This document shows, in pieces, positions 25,002-33,237 of a stretch of DNA of 64,000 nt. The notes beneath the pieces were generated by a model. It worked only from the letters and a program-made list of their open reading frames with translations, did not search any database and was not told where the DNA came from. The translations under genes were made by a program, and so were the position numbers. Position 1 is the first letter of the stretch, and each line of letters starts with the position of its first letter. Source of the stretch: Paractinoplanes deccanensis (lineage in GTDB: Bacteria; Actinomycetota; Actinomycetes; Mycobacteriales; Micromonosporaceae); assembly GCF_016862115.1 (NCBI RefSeq), contig NZ_BOMI01000165.1, forward strand, positions 62,001 to 126,000, in the 5' to 3' direction.

Positions 25002-27548
25002 CTACAGCAGGCCGAGGTCACGGGCACGGCGCACCGCCTCGTTGCGCCGGGTCGCGGCCAGCTTGCGCAGCACACCGCGGACGTGCGTCTTTACCGTGTT
25101 GACCGAGACGTACATGGTCCGGGCGATCTCCTCGGTGGAGAACAGCTGCGCCAGGTAGCCGAGGACCTCGGTCTCCTTCGCGGTGAGCGGCTCCACCATG
25201 ACCGGCGCCGCGGGAGCCGCCTGAGGCGGGGGCCCGGCGGGCTGCGGCGCCGTCGCGGCCCGGGGCACGACCCCGAGCCAATCGTGGCGTACGGCGAGCT
25301 CACGGTCCTCGCGCAGGAACCGCCGCACCGGCGTCGCCGCCTCGAGCAGCGGCCGCCGGAGCCGTTCGGGCTCGGCCAGCCCGAGCGCGCGGTGCAGGGC
25401 GCGGCGGGCCCTGTCGCGGCGGCCGTCGCCGAGCTCCGCCGCGGCGGTGATCAGCCAGCCGTTCACCCGGATCTCCAGCGGCAGGCCGGGACGCTCGCCG
25501 AGCGTGGCCACGACGGCCCGCGCCCGCACGGTCTCGCCGGCGAACACGGCGGCCGTCGCCTCGGCGATCGCGTGCTCGTTCGTCGTGCCCGCGGCCGGCG
25601 GACGGCCGGGGGCGAGCAGGGCGTCGCGGGCGAGGTCGAGCACCTCGGTGAGCCACGCCGGCCGTGGCCCGGCCGGCGCGGCCGCGATCGCCTCGGCCGC
25701 CTTGGCGACGTCGCCGTTGCCGCGGTGCACACGCGCCCGCACCAGCGCCAGCAGGCCGCCGAGCAGGGCGTCCGGCGTCTCCTCCAGCCGGGCGGCGGCC
25801 TGCTCGGCATGCACCCGGGCGGCGGTCAGGTCGTACTCGTCGGCGCGTGCCCAGGCCAGCGCCACGTCGGCCGCCGCGTCGCCGGGCCCGTCGTCGTCGT
25901 GGCTGCGGTCGAGCGCGCGGCGGGCGTGCTCGTCCGCGCGGCGCAGCCGGCCGCAGAGCGCCTCGGCCAGGGCCAGCCGGCCGAGCACCTCGGCACCGTC
26001 GTGCTCGGACGGTTGCAGCACCGCGCAGGCGCCGACCAGGTCGCGCTGCCAGAGCAGGCTCTCGGCGCGGGCCAGCCGGATCAGCGACGCCAGGCCGGCC
26101 GGGACCGCGGCCCCTTCCACGAGCGCGCCGTCGAGCAGCCGCCAGGCGGCCTCGGCGGTGGCGGCCAGGTCGTCGGGGCCGCCGTGCCGGCGCGCGCGGG
26201 CCACGTCGACCGCCGCGAGGCTCAGCGGCAGCGCGACGCCCCGGCCGCCCGCCATCTCCCCGGCGCGCAGCAGGTGTTTCGCGCACGCCTCCGGGTCGTC
26301 GAGGTAGTGCGCGACAGCGGCCGCGACCACCGCGGCCTCGGGCAGGTCGAGGTCGGGTGGCATCGGCGTGAACGCCGCGGCGCCCTCGCCGTTGAGCACC
26401 TCGGCTATCCCGAGGCCGCGCACCACCGAGGTGGCGGCGAGCGCCCACTCCTGAGCCCGCAGCGCGTGCGGCAGCGCCTCGCCGTGCCGGTCGAACCCGG
26501 CGTACCAGCGGGCGGCCCGGCGGTGCAGGCCGGTGATCCGGTCGACCGGCCCCTCCCCCAGCGCGGCCAGCAGCACGCCGCGCACCTGCGGATGGTGCAC
26601 GTAGGTGCGCTCGCCGCCGGCCCGCGCGGACACGAAGATGCCCTGGTGGGCGAGGCGGTCGAGGACCTGCGCCGCGTCGCGGCGGCCGCTGAGCTCGACG
26701 GCGAGCCCGGCCGGCAGGCGCTCGGCCACGCAGGTCCGCAGCAGCAGCTCGCGCGTCGCGGCGGTCTGCTCGCCGAGCAGCTCGTTGCGGATGTAGTCGG
26801 CCAGCTCGTCCTTCTTGTCGCCCGGCATCGGCAGCGCACGGGCCTCCAGCCGCAGGGCGGCAGCCCACCCGTGGGTCTGCTCGGTCAGCTCGGCCACGGC
26901 GTTCGGGCCGAGCCGGGTTCCGTGTGCGGTGAGCAGCGCGTCCGCCTCGGCCGGGGTGAACGCCAGCTCGTCGTGGCGGATCTCGGTGATCGAGCCCGCC
27001 AGCCGGTAGCGGTGCAGCGGCAGCGGCGGGTCGGTGCGGCCGATCAGCACGCACCGCAGCTGCGGTCCGGCGTGCTCGACGAGGAAGTGCAGCCCGTCGA
27101 TGATGGACGCGCGGGTCAGCGCGTGCACGTTGTCGAGGACCAGCACGACGGGCCGCGGCTCCGAGGCAAGGGCCACCACCAGCCGTACGAGGAACGAGCG
27201 CTCCGCCTCCGGCCGCCACTCGCCCTGCACCTCGGCACCGGCGCGCCGCAGCGCGGCCACCACGTACGGCCAGAAGATCCCCGGCTGGTCGTCGCCCGGC
27301 TCGAGGGTCAGCCACGCCACCCGGCCGCCGGCTCGGCCGCTGGCCGTCCAGTCGGCCACCAGGCTGCTCTTGCCCGAACCCGCCGGCCCGGTCACGACGG
27401 TGAGGCGGCGGCCCGGCCCGGCATCGAGCCGTTCGCGCAGGCGCTCGCGCACCACCCACCACGGTGGAAGGCCCGGCGGCTCCAGCTTCACCGTCATGAT
27501 CGGCTCGCCGTCGGACGTGGTCAACTCGGTAGCGATCTTTCCTGGCAT
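25002..27548 (-). CDS. LAL-type LuxR family ATP-binding regulator
   Basis: An 848-residue large ATP-binding LuxR regulator of MalT type. The P-loop TVVTGPAGSGKSSLVADW is near residues 49-66. A Walker B-like PVVLVLDNVHALT follows, then a long helical sensor region. The C-terminal LuxR/GerE HTH (about 785-848) contains LTAKETEVLGYLAQLFSTEEIARTMYVSVNTVKTHVRGVLRKLAATRRNEAV. The recognition helix SVNTVKTHVR is nearly the same as in the partial regulator at the window end. It is divergent from a second LAL gene with a palindrome between them. GGGGG lies 6 nt before ATG 27548; an alternative ATG is at 27497. Confidence 0.88.
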   Translation of the reverse strand: MPGKIATELTTSDGEPIMTVKLEPPGLPPWWVVRERLRERLDAGPGRRLTVVTGPAGSGKSSLVADWTASGRAGGRVAWLTLEPGDDQPGIFWPYVVAALRRAGAEVQGEWRPEAERSFLVRLVVALASEPRPVVLVLDNVHALTRASIIDGLHFLVEHAGPQLRCVLIGRTDPPLPLHRYRLAGSITEIRHDELAFTPAEADALLTAHGTRLGPNAVAELTEQTHGWAAALRLEARALPMPGDKKDELADYIRNELLGEQTAATRELLLRTCVAERLPAGLAVELSGRRDAAQVLDRLAHQGIFVSARAGGERTYVHHPQVRGVLLAALGEGPVDRITGLHRRAARWYAGFDRHGEALPHALRAQEWALAATSVVRGLGIAEVLNGEGAAAFTPMPPDLDLPEAAVVAAAVAHYLDDPEACAKHLLRAGEMAGGRGVALPLSLAAVDVARARRHGGPDDLAATAEAAWRLLDGALVEGAAVPAGLASLIRLARAESLLWQRDLVGACAVLQPSEHDGAEVLGRLALAEALCGRLRRADEHARRALDRSHDDDGPGDAAADVALAWARADEYDLTAARVHAEQAAARLEETPDALLGGLLALVRARVHRGNGDVAKAAEAIAAAPAGPRPAWLTEVLDLARDALLAPGRPPAAGTTNEHAIAEATAAVFAGETVRARAVVATLGERPGLPLEIRVNGWLITAAAELGDGRRDRARRALHRALGLAEPERLRRPLLEAATPVRRFLREDRELAVRHDWLGVVPRAATAPQPAGPPPQAAPAAPVMVEPLTAKETEVLGYLAQLFSTEEIARTMYVSVNTVKTHVRGVLRKLAATRRNEAVRRARDLGLL

Positions 27549-27856
27549 CCGATACCCCCATCGCGATCGCCCCGCCTCTCGGCACCGGCACGCCTTCGGG
27601 CACGTCGCGGCCTACCCGTCGAGCCGCCGGTGTCTACGCAGAGTTTTCTCCCGATCATCAACAGTCACATCACCCAGCCTGGGTGATTCCGAAAGTGGAC
27701 GACGGAACCGGACAGTTGCCAGGTCACGACCACCCAAGAAGCAAAAACTTGTGCGACGAGTCATTGCGGCGAGCGCACACTGTGCGATTGCATGATTACT
27801 CGACCTCGCCGGTCCGCGACCGGCCTGGCGTTGGCGGACGGGGGTCAGGGGCGACG
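27549..27856. other. Divergent intergenic region between two LAL regulators
   Basis: 308 nt without a credible gene and less G/C-rich than its flanks. It holds the palindrome at 27669-27687 and A/T-rich runs (for example GAGTTTTCTC near 27641). Promoters of both regulators should lie here. Confidence 0.6.
27669..27687. promoter_or_regulatory. Palindrome between divergent LAL genes
   Basis: ATCACCCAG-C-CTGGGTGAT, perfect 9-bp arms. The core TCACCC-N5-GGGTGA matches the regulon consensus, with the outer C/G replaced by A/T. It lies 120 and 169 nt from the two start codons, so any transcript would have a leader. GACAGT at 27711 is a possible -10 at 23 nt. Confidence 0.55.
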
Positions 27857-30019
27857 ATGACGCGTGCGGAGCTCGTGCCGCGGCGACGGCTGGTCGGCGA
27901 CCTGACCGCCGTGCGCGACGACGTGCCGTTGATCCTGGTCGTCGCCCCGCCGGGCTACGGCAAGTCGATCGCGTTGCGCCAGTGGGCCGACCGCGACCAG
28001 CGCGCCTTCGCCTGGGTCACCGCCGAGCCGGCCGACGGCGATCCGCACCGGCTGCTGCGCCGCATCGCCCGCGCCATCGGCGAGATCCGGCCGGTCGAGC
28101 CGGCCACGTGGCGGTCGCTGGCGCTGCCCGAGGAGCAGCTGACCGCCGAGGCCCTGCCCCGGCTCGCCGCGGCCGCGCCGCCGGTGCTGGTCATCGACGA
28201 CCTGCACGTGCTGCGCGGCACGCCCGCCCAGCAGCTCGTGCTCGCCCTCGCCGAACGGCTGCCGGCCGGGTCGCACCTGGCCGTCGCCGCGCGCAGCCGG
28301 CTCGGCCTGCACGTCGGCGGCCTGCGCAGCGAGGGCCGGTGCGCCGAGTTCGGCCCCGCCGACCTGCGGCTGTCGCGGGCCGAGGCGCTCAACCTCATCC
28401 GGGCCACCGGCGCGGTCCTCCCGGCCGAGCAGGCGCTGGGCATCAACCGCCGGTTCGAGGGCTGGCCGGCGGGGGTCTACCTCGCCGCGCTGAGCCTGCG
28501 CGGGCGGCCCGACGCGGCCGCCGCGGCCACCCGGGTCACCGGCGCCGACGCGTACCTCAGCGAGTACTTCCGCGACGTGGTGCTGGCCGCCGAGCCGGCC
28601 GACACCGTCCGGTTCCTGCTGCGCTCGGCGGTCCTCGACACGCTCTCCGGCAGCCTCTGCGACGCGATCCTGCGCCGGCACGGCTCCGGCCAGCTGCTCG
28701 CCGGGCTGGCCGCGCGCAACGTCTTCGCCGCGCCGATCGACCCGGCCGTGCGGTCGTACCGCTATCACCCCGCGTTCCGCGAGATGCTCCTCGCCGAGCT
28801 GCGCCGCCGCGAACGCGCGACCGAGCAGGCCCTGCACCGCCGGGCGTCCACCTGGTTCGAGCGCCGCAACCAGCCCGAGGCGGCGGTACGCCACGCAGCG
28901 GCGGCCGGCGACGTCCGGGCCACCACCCGCCTCGTGCTGCGGCACGGCCGGGCCCTGCTCGACGAGGGCCGCGCCGAGCAGGTGGCCGACGCGCTCGACA
29001 TGCTGGGGCGCGGCGCGGCCGAGCGCGACCCCGGTCTCGCGGCACGCGCCGGGTGGGTCTACGCCTTCGCGGGCCGCTCCGTGCCGGCCGCGGCATGCCT
29101 GGCCACGGCTTCGATCCCCCGGCAACGGACGTCCGGTTCGTCGCCGGCCGCGGACGCGCGGAGCACCGCCGCCGTCGACCGGCTGCGCGCCGCCCTGGCA
29201 CCCGGCGGCGTCGACGGGATGCTCGGCAACGCGCGCCGGGCCGCCCGCGCGGAACGTCCCGGCTCCGAGTGGTACGCGACGACGATGGCCCTGCTCGGCG
29301 TGGCCGAGGAGCTCACCGGCAACACTGTGCTCGCCAACGCCCGCTACGCCCGGGCCGCCCGGGCCGGCGCCGAGCACCCGATCCCGTCCGCGCTGGCGCT
29401 GGCCGCGCTGGCCTGGCACGCCGCGGACCAGCACGAGTGCGCGGCCGCCGCCGCGTACGCCGAGGAGTCCGCCGCCCTGCTCGGCCCCGAGCTGCGCACC
29501 TGCGGCTGGTCGGTGCTGACCCACCTGATCGGCGCGTCGATCGCCCTCGAGGCGGGCCGCCGCACGGAGTTCGGCGCGCTGGTCGGGGCCGCCACCGACG
29601 CCCTGGAACGCGCGCGCCCGTTCCCGTGGCTCGTCGCCTCGGCGTCGATCCGGCTCTCCCGCCTCATGCTCGGCCACGGTGACCCCACGGCCGCGCGGAA
29701 GGCCGCCATCCGCGCCCGGCTGGCCCTCGACCAGCTCACCACCACGGGCGTGCTCGCCGAGCGGTACCGCGCGCTCACCGCCGACCTGGGCCGCGACGGC
29801 ACGCCGGACGAGACGGCCGACACCGCCGGTCTCACGGCCGCCGAGCAGCGGGTGCTGCGCCTGCTGCCGACCCACCTCACGCTCAACCAGATCGCCGGTG
29901 AGCTGCGGCTTTCCCGCAACACGGTGAAGACCCAGGTGGCCGCCGTCTATCGCAAGCTGAGCGCCTCCACCCGCGCCGGGGCGGTGGTGCAGGGACGCGA
30001 GCTCGGGCTGCTCGACTGA
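27857..30019 (+). CDS. LAL-type LuxR family ATP-binding regulator
   Basis: A 720-residue LAL regulator, shorter than its divergent neighbour. The P-loop VVAPPGYGKSIALRQW is near residue 35, with Walker B-like PPVLVIDDLHVLRG, the helical sensor region, and the C-terminal LuxR HTH LTAAEQRVLRLLPTHLTLNQIAGELRLSRNTVKTQVAAVYRKL (about 660-720). Its recognition helix (SRNTVKTQVAAVYRKL) differs from the other three LALs in this window. ATG 27857 is preceded by AGGGG at 6 nt; longer frames read through the intergenic region. It directly precedes the regulon palindrome at 30025. Confidence 0.87.
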   Translation: MTRAELVPRRRLVGDLTAVRDDVPLILVVAPPGYGKSIALRQWADRDQRAFAWVTAEPADGDPHRLLRRIARAIGEIRPVEPATWRSLALPEEQLTAEALPRLAAAAPPVLVIDDLHVLRGTPAQQLVLALAERLPAGSHLAVAARSRLGLHVGGLRSEGRCAEFGPADLRLSRAEALNLIRATGAVLPAEQALGINRRFEGWPAGVYLAALSLRGRPDAAAAATRVTGADAYLSEYFRDVVLAAEPADTVRFLLRSAVLDTLSGSLCDAILRRHGSGQLLAGLAARNVFAAPIDPAVRSYRYHPAFREMLLAELRRRERATEQALHRRASTWFERRNQPEAAVRHAAAAGDVRATTRLVLRHGRALLDEGRAEQVADALDMLGRGAAERDPGLAARAGWVYAFAGRSVPAAACLATASIPRQRTSGSSPAADARSTAAVDRLRAALAPGGVDGMLGNARRAARAERPGSEWYATTMALLGVAEELTGNTVLANARYARAARAGAEHPIPSALALAALAWHAADQHECAAAAAYAEESAALLGPELRTCGWSVLTHLIGASIALEAGRRTEFGALVGAATDALERARPFPWLVASASIRLSRLMLGHGDPTAARKAAIRARLALDQLTTTGVLAERYRALTADLGRDGTPDETADTAGLTAAEQRVLRLLPTHLTLNQIAGELRLSRNTVKTQVAAVYRKLSASTRAGAVVQGRELGLLD

Positions 30020-30024
30020 CGCCG

Positions 30025-30043
30025 CTCATTCCTCGCGGGTGAG
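30025..30043 (+). promoter_or_regulatory. Regulon palindrome upstream of DUF7144 gene
   Basis: CTCAT-N9-GTGAG, 21 nt upstream of CATCCT (30065-30070), which is 6 nt before ATG 30077. Confidence 0.75.
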
Positions 30044-30076
30044 GCCGTGCCGCGCGCGGCCGGTCATCCTACGGCC

Positions 30077-30493
30077 ATGTCCGTACAGCATCGGCCGACC
30101 AATGTGAGCCCCTGGGCGGCCTGGGTGGTCTTCGCCGGGGTGATGCTCTCCATCGTCGGGATCCTCCAGGTCACGATCGGCATCGTCGCGCTGGTCCGCG
30201 ACGACCTCTTCGCCGTGGACGCGTCGCGGCTGCTCGTCGCCCCGAGCTGGACCGCGTGGGGCTGGATCCACCTCGTCATCGGCGCCGCGCAGATCGTCGT
30301 CGGCCTCGGCCTGCTCGCGGGCACGAGCTGGGGACGGATCTTCGGCGTCGTCCTGGCGTTCCTGAACTCCCTGACCAACCTGGCGTTCCTCGCGGCGTTC
30401 CCGGTGTGGACCGCGCTGATCATCTCGTTCAACATGATCACGATCTACGCGATCACGGCGCACGGCACCGAGGTCAGGCCCGACTACGACTGA
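30077..30493 (+). CDS. DUF7144-type membrane protein, regulon member
   Basis: A 138-residue protein with four predicted helices (AAWVVFAGVMLSIVGILQV, WIHLVIGAAQIVVGLGLLAG, IFGVVLAFLNSLTNLAFLAAF, TALIISFNMITIYAI) and the loop TAWGWIHLVIG. It is paralogous to the proteins at 47104-47556 and 63391-63825. The family is widespread in actinobacteria and has no known function to my knowledge. ATG 30077 follows CATCCT by 6 nt and the palindrome by 34 nt; no RBS is present. A second regulon site separates it from the next small gene. Confidence 0.8.
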   Translation: MSVQHRPTNVSPWAAWVVFAGVMLSIVGILQVTIGIVALVRDDLFAVDASRLLVAPSWTAWGWIHLVIGAAQIVVGLGLLAGTSWGRIFGVVLAFLNSLTNLAFLAAFPVWTALIISFNMITIYAITAHGTEVRPDYD

Positions 30494-30502
30494 AGCCACC
30501 GC

Positions 30503-30521
30503 GCCATCCGTTGCGGGTGAG
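30503..30521 (+). promoter_or_regulatory. Regulon palindrome (weaker left arm)
   Basis: GCCAT-N9-GTGAG; two changes in the left outer arm. It lies 21 nt upstream of GAGGAT (30543-30548), which is 6 nt before ATG 30555. Confidence 0.6.
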
Positions 30522-30554
30522 GCCTTCCGGCGTACCGAGATGGAGGATCCTGTC

Positions 30555-30743
30555 ATGAGGAAAATGTCCCGGAAGAAGAGCAAGGCATCGAAGCCCAGCC
30601 GTGCCGCCGTCGTCGCCACCGCAGGGCTGGCCGTCGCCGGCGTGGCGGCCGCGGTGATCGGCCGGCGCAAGAGCCGCGCCGAGTCGGAGCCGGCGCCGGC
30701 CGACGCCACGCCGCTCACGCCCGTGAGCTCCGACAGCCGCTGA
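30555..30743 (+). CDS. Small single-span membrane protein
   Basis: A 62-residue protein. The basic N terminus (MRKMSRKKSKASKPSR) is followed by one hydrophobic helix (AAVVATAGLAVAGVAAAVIG) and an acidic/Pro-rich tail. ATG 30555 is preferred to ATG 30540 because GGAGG lies 8 nt before it and GAGGAT fits the regulon -10. It ends 2 nt before the YihY gene and is probably cotranscribed with it. No known family. Confidence 0.65.
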   Translation: MRKMSRKKSKASKPSRAAVVATAGLAVAGVAAAVIGRRKSRAESEPAPADATPLTPVSSDSR

Positions 30744-30745
30744 CA

Positions 30746-31645
30746 GTGACGACCCGGCCGGTGCTCGCCCCACCGCGCTGGGCGACAGCGGTCTGGGCCT
30801 GGGCGTCCACCCGCTGGCCCGGCCGGGTCGGTCTCGGCACCCTCGCGTCGATCGTCCGCCTGGAGATCTTCGACCGGGCGATGACCCTCGCCGCGCAGCT
30901 CTTCACGTCCATCTTCCCGCTGCTGATCATGATGGCGGTGCTGCTCGGCCGCTCCTTCGACGAACGGCTCGCCTCGGTGGTGAAGGTGCCCGAGGAGGTC
31001 GCCCGCGTGCTCGGCGAGGCGGTCGCCGGCAGCAGCCTCAGCGCCTTCGGCGTGGTCGGCGGCCTCATCGTGCTGGTCTCCACGACCAGCCTGGCGCGGG
31101 CGTTCACCCGGGCGTACGCCACGATCTGGAACCTGCCCCGGCCGCGCAGCAGCCCGCGGCACGCCTGGCGCTGGCTGGTCACGGTGATCGTGCTGGCCCT
31201 CAGCGTGGTCGGCATCCAGCTGCTCGTCCGCGCCGCGATGGAAGCCCCGGCACCCTACCTCACCACGGCCCTGGTAACGCTGCTGGCCGACTTCGGCGGC
31301 GCGCTCTTCGTACCGTGGATCCTGATGGCCCGTAAGGTCCCCGCCCGCATGCTGGCCCCCGGCGCCGCCCTGTTCGGCGCGGCGATGCTGATCCTGCGGC
31401 CGGGTGGGGCGCTCTACCTGCCGCACGCGCTGGAGGTCAGCTCCGCGCGCTTCGGCACCATCGGCGTCGCGTTCACCTACATCGGCTGGCTGTACGTGCT
31501 GTCGTTCGCCTACCTCGTCACGGCCGCCGCCGGCCAGGTGATCGCCACCGACCAGGGCCGGCTGGGCGAGTGGATCCGCGGCCATTCCTTCAGCCGTACG
31601 ACGCAAACGGGATCTCCGCCCGTAACCCTCGACCGGCGAGAATGA
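30746..31645 (+). CDS. YihY/BrkB-family membrane protein
   Basis: A 299-residue inner-membrane protein with about six helices in the YihY/virulence-factor BrkB (former RNase BN) pattern: an N-terminal amphipathic stretch with LFTSIFPLLIMMAVLLG, and FTYIGWLYVLSFAYLVTAAAG near the end. Despite the old name these are not ribonucleases; they are thought to be transporters or envelope proteins. The GTG start is 2 nt after the preceding small gene's stop. A second YihY gene, also in the regulon, lies at 51877. Confidence 0.8.
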   Translation: MTTRPVLAPPRWATAVWAWASTRWPGRVGLGTLASIVRLEIFDRAMTLAAQLFTSIFPLLIMMAVLLGRSFDERLASVVKVPEEVARVLGEAVAGSSLSAFGVVGGLIVLVSTTSLARAFTRAYATIWNLPRPRSSPRHAWRWLVTVIVLALSVVGIQLLVRAAMEAPAPYLTTALVTLLADFGGALFVPWILMARKVPARMLAPGAALFGAAMLILRPGGALYLPHALEVSSARFGTIGVAFTYIGWLYVLSFAYLVTAAAGQVIATDQGRLGEWIRGHSFSRTTQTGSPPVTLDRRE

Positions 31646-31682
31646 TCGGCATCTATCCCCCACCCGGTTGGGAGCCCGATCC

Positions 31683-32306
31683 ATGCGCCGCATCGCCACG
31701 CCGGCCGCCCTGATCCTCGGCCTGTCCCTGACGTACGCCGTCCCCGCCGCCGCCACCCCGCCCAACATCCCGTCCGCCACCACCGCGCAGTCCCAGCTGA
31801 ACGCCCTGACGGTGGCCGCACAGGGTTCCACCAGCGGCTACTCGCGCGACCTGTTCCCGCACTGGATCACCATCAGCGGGGCCTGCAACACCCGCGAGAC
31901 GGTCCTGAAGCGCGACGGCTCCAACGTGGTCACCAGCTCGGCGTGCGCCGCCACCTCGGGCAGCTGGTACTCCCCCTACGACGGTGCCACCTGGACGGCC
32001 GCCGCCGACGTCGACATCGACCACGTCGTCCCGCTGGCCGAGGCCTGGCGCTCGGGCGCGAGCAGCTGGACCACCGCGAAGCGCCAGTCCTTCGCCAACG
32101 ACCTGACCCGGCCCCAGCTGATCGCCGTGACCGACAACGTCAACCAGTCCAAGGGCGACCAGGACCCGTCCACGTGGCAGCCGTCGCGCACGGCATACCG
32201 GTGCACCTACGCCCGCATGTGGATCGGCGTGAAGTACTCCTGGGACCTGACCTTGCAGTCGGCCGAGAAGACCGCCCTGCAGAACATGCTCGACTCCTAC
32301 TGCTGA
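31683..32306 (+). CDS. Secreted HNH-type nuclease (DUF1524)
   Basis: A 207-residue preprotein. The signal peptide MRRIATPAALILGLSLTYA is cut near AAAT. The mature enzyme has the His-metal motif DIDHVVPLAEAWRSGA and downstream NVNQSKGDQDPSTW, the layout of the GmrSD/DUF1524 HNH family found in many secreted actinobacterial nucleases. The four Cys (SGACNTR, SSACAAT, YRCTYA, DSYC) can form two disulfides. It probably degrades extracellular DNA for nutrients or defence. ATG 31683 follows GGGAG by 8 nt; an in-frame TTG at 31668 is disfavoured. Confidence 0.85.
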   Translation: MRRIATPAALILGLSLTYAVPAAATPPNIPSATTAQSQLNALTVAAQGSTSGYSRDLFPHWITISGACNTRETVLKRDGSNVVTSSACAATSGSWYSPYDGATWTAAADVDIDHVVPLAEAWRSGASSWTTAKRQSFANDLTRPQLIAVTDNVNQSKGDQDPSTWQPSRTAYRCTYARMWIGVKYSWDLTLQSAEKTALQNMLDSYC

Positions 32307-32492
32307 CGCCGAGCGGGTGAGCCCGGGCGGCTCGCGACTCCGGGGGCGCCCGCGCGCGAGGCCGAGTCGCGTGTCAGCGCCGTGTGTGCGCCGTGTATGC
32401 GCCGTGTGAGCGGCACCCGTCAGCTTTGACGTGTGGCCGAGAACAGCCCGGACCACCGGGCGGCGAGCCACCGCTCACCCCAGGGAGAAACC

Positions 32493-33227
32493 ATGACCGA
32501 CGTCCGGACCGAACCGGCCGACCACTCCCCTGCGCCGGCTCCGGTCGTGCAGAGCCGCGCGGCGGCGGCCGCGCTCATCGCCGGCGGCATGATCTTCTTC
32601 GTCGCGGAGCTCATCACCGCCGCGGCGTGGACCGACCCGCCGTACAGCTACACCTACCACTTCATCAGCAACCTCGGGGTGCACGACCGCTCCGTGGTGT
32701 TCGACCAGCTCATGTACTCACCGCTCGCCGTGGTCATGAAGACCGGCTTCGTCCTGTTCGGTCTCGTGGCCTTCGCCGGTGTCGTCCTGCTCAAGGGCAT
32801 GCCGCCCCTCCGCCGCCTCGGCGTCGTCGCGACGGCGGCGCTTCTGGCGGTCGGCGGCGTCCTCGTCGGCCTGTTCCCCGGCTCGGCCGAAGCCGTGGCC
32901 GACGGCACGGACACATACCACACTCTGGGGGCCTTCGCCGCGTTCGCCGGTGGCAACGTCCTGGTCATCCTGATCGGCCTGGCGCACCGGCACATCGGGA
33001 TCTCGCAGCGCCTGGGCCGAGCCCTCATGGCGCTCGGCACGCTCGGCCTGATCTCGATGGTGACCTTCATGGCCGTCCTGGTCTCCGGCGCCAACGTCCT
33101 CATCGGGCTCTTCGAACGCGGCGGCGTGTACCTGTTCCTGATCGGCCTCATCGCCGTCGGCGCGACCCTGTGGAAACACCGGAACCGCACCGCCGGCCGC
33201 GGTGTGGCCGGCGGTGTTGAGAGATAG
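32493..33227 (+). CDS. DUF998-like integral membrane protein
   Basis: A 244-residue protein. A short soluble N terminus is followed by six helices (for example AAAALIAGGMIFFVAELITA, LGALVSM-type helices in the middle, YLFLIGLIAVGATLWK). YTYHFISNLGVHDR and LFPGSAEAVADGTDTYHTLGAFAAFAGGN fit the DUF998 pattern of a six-helix protein with conserved loop Asp/His. Its function is unknown; some relatives are annotated as frataxin-like or haem-associated without proof. GGGAG precedes ATG 32493 by 5 nt. Confidence 0.72.
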   Translation: MTDVRTEPADHSPAPAPVVQSRAAAAALIAGGMIFFVAELITAAAWTDPPYSYTYHFISNLGVHDRSVVFDQLMYSPLAVVMKTGFVLFGLVAFAGVVLLKGMPPLRRLGVVATAALLAVGGVLVGLFPGSAEAVADGTDTYHTLGAFAAFAGGNVLVILIGLAHRHIGISQRLGRALMALGTLGLISMVTFMAVLVSGANVLIGLFERGGVYLFLIGLIAVGATLWKHRNRTAGRGVAGGVER

Positions 33228-33237
33228 AACGTTCGGT

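Noticed and set aside
25083..27686. 867-codon plus frame over the LAL gene
   Set aside because: Antisense shadow; no recognisable domain, while the minus strand has ATPase and HTH motifs.
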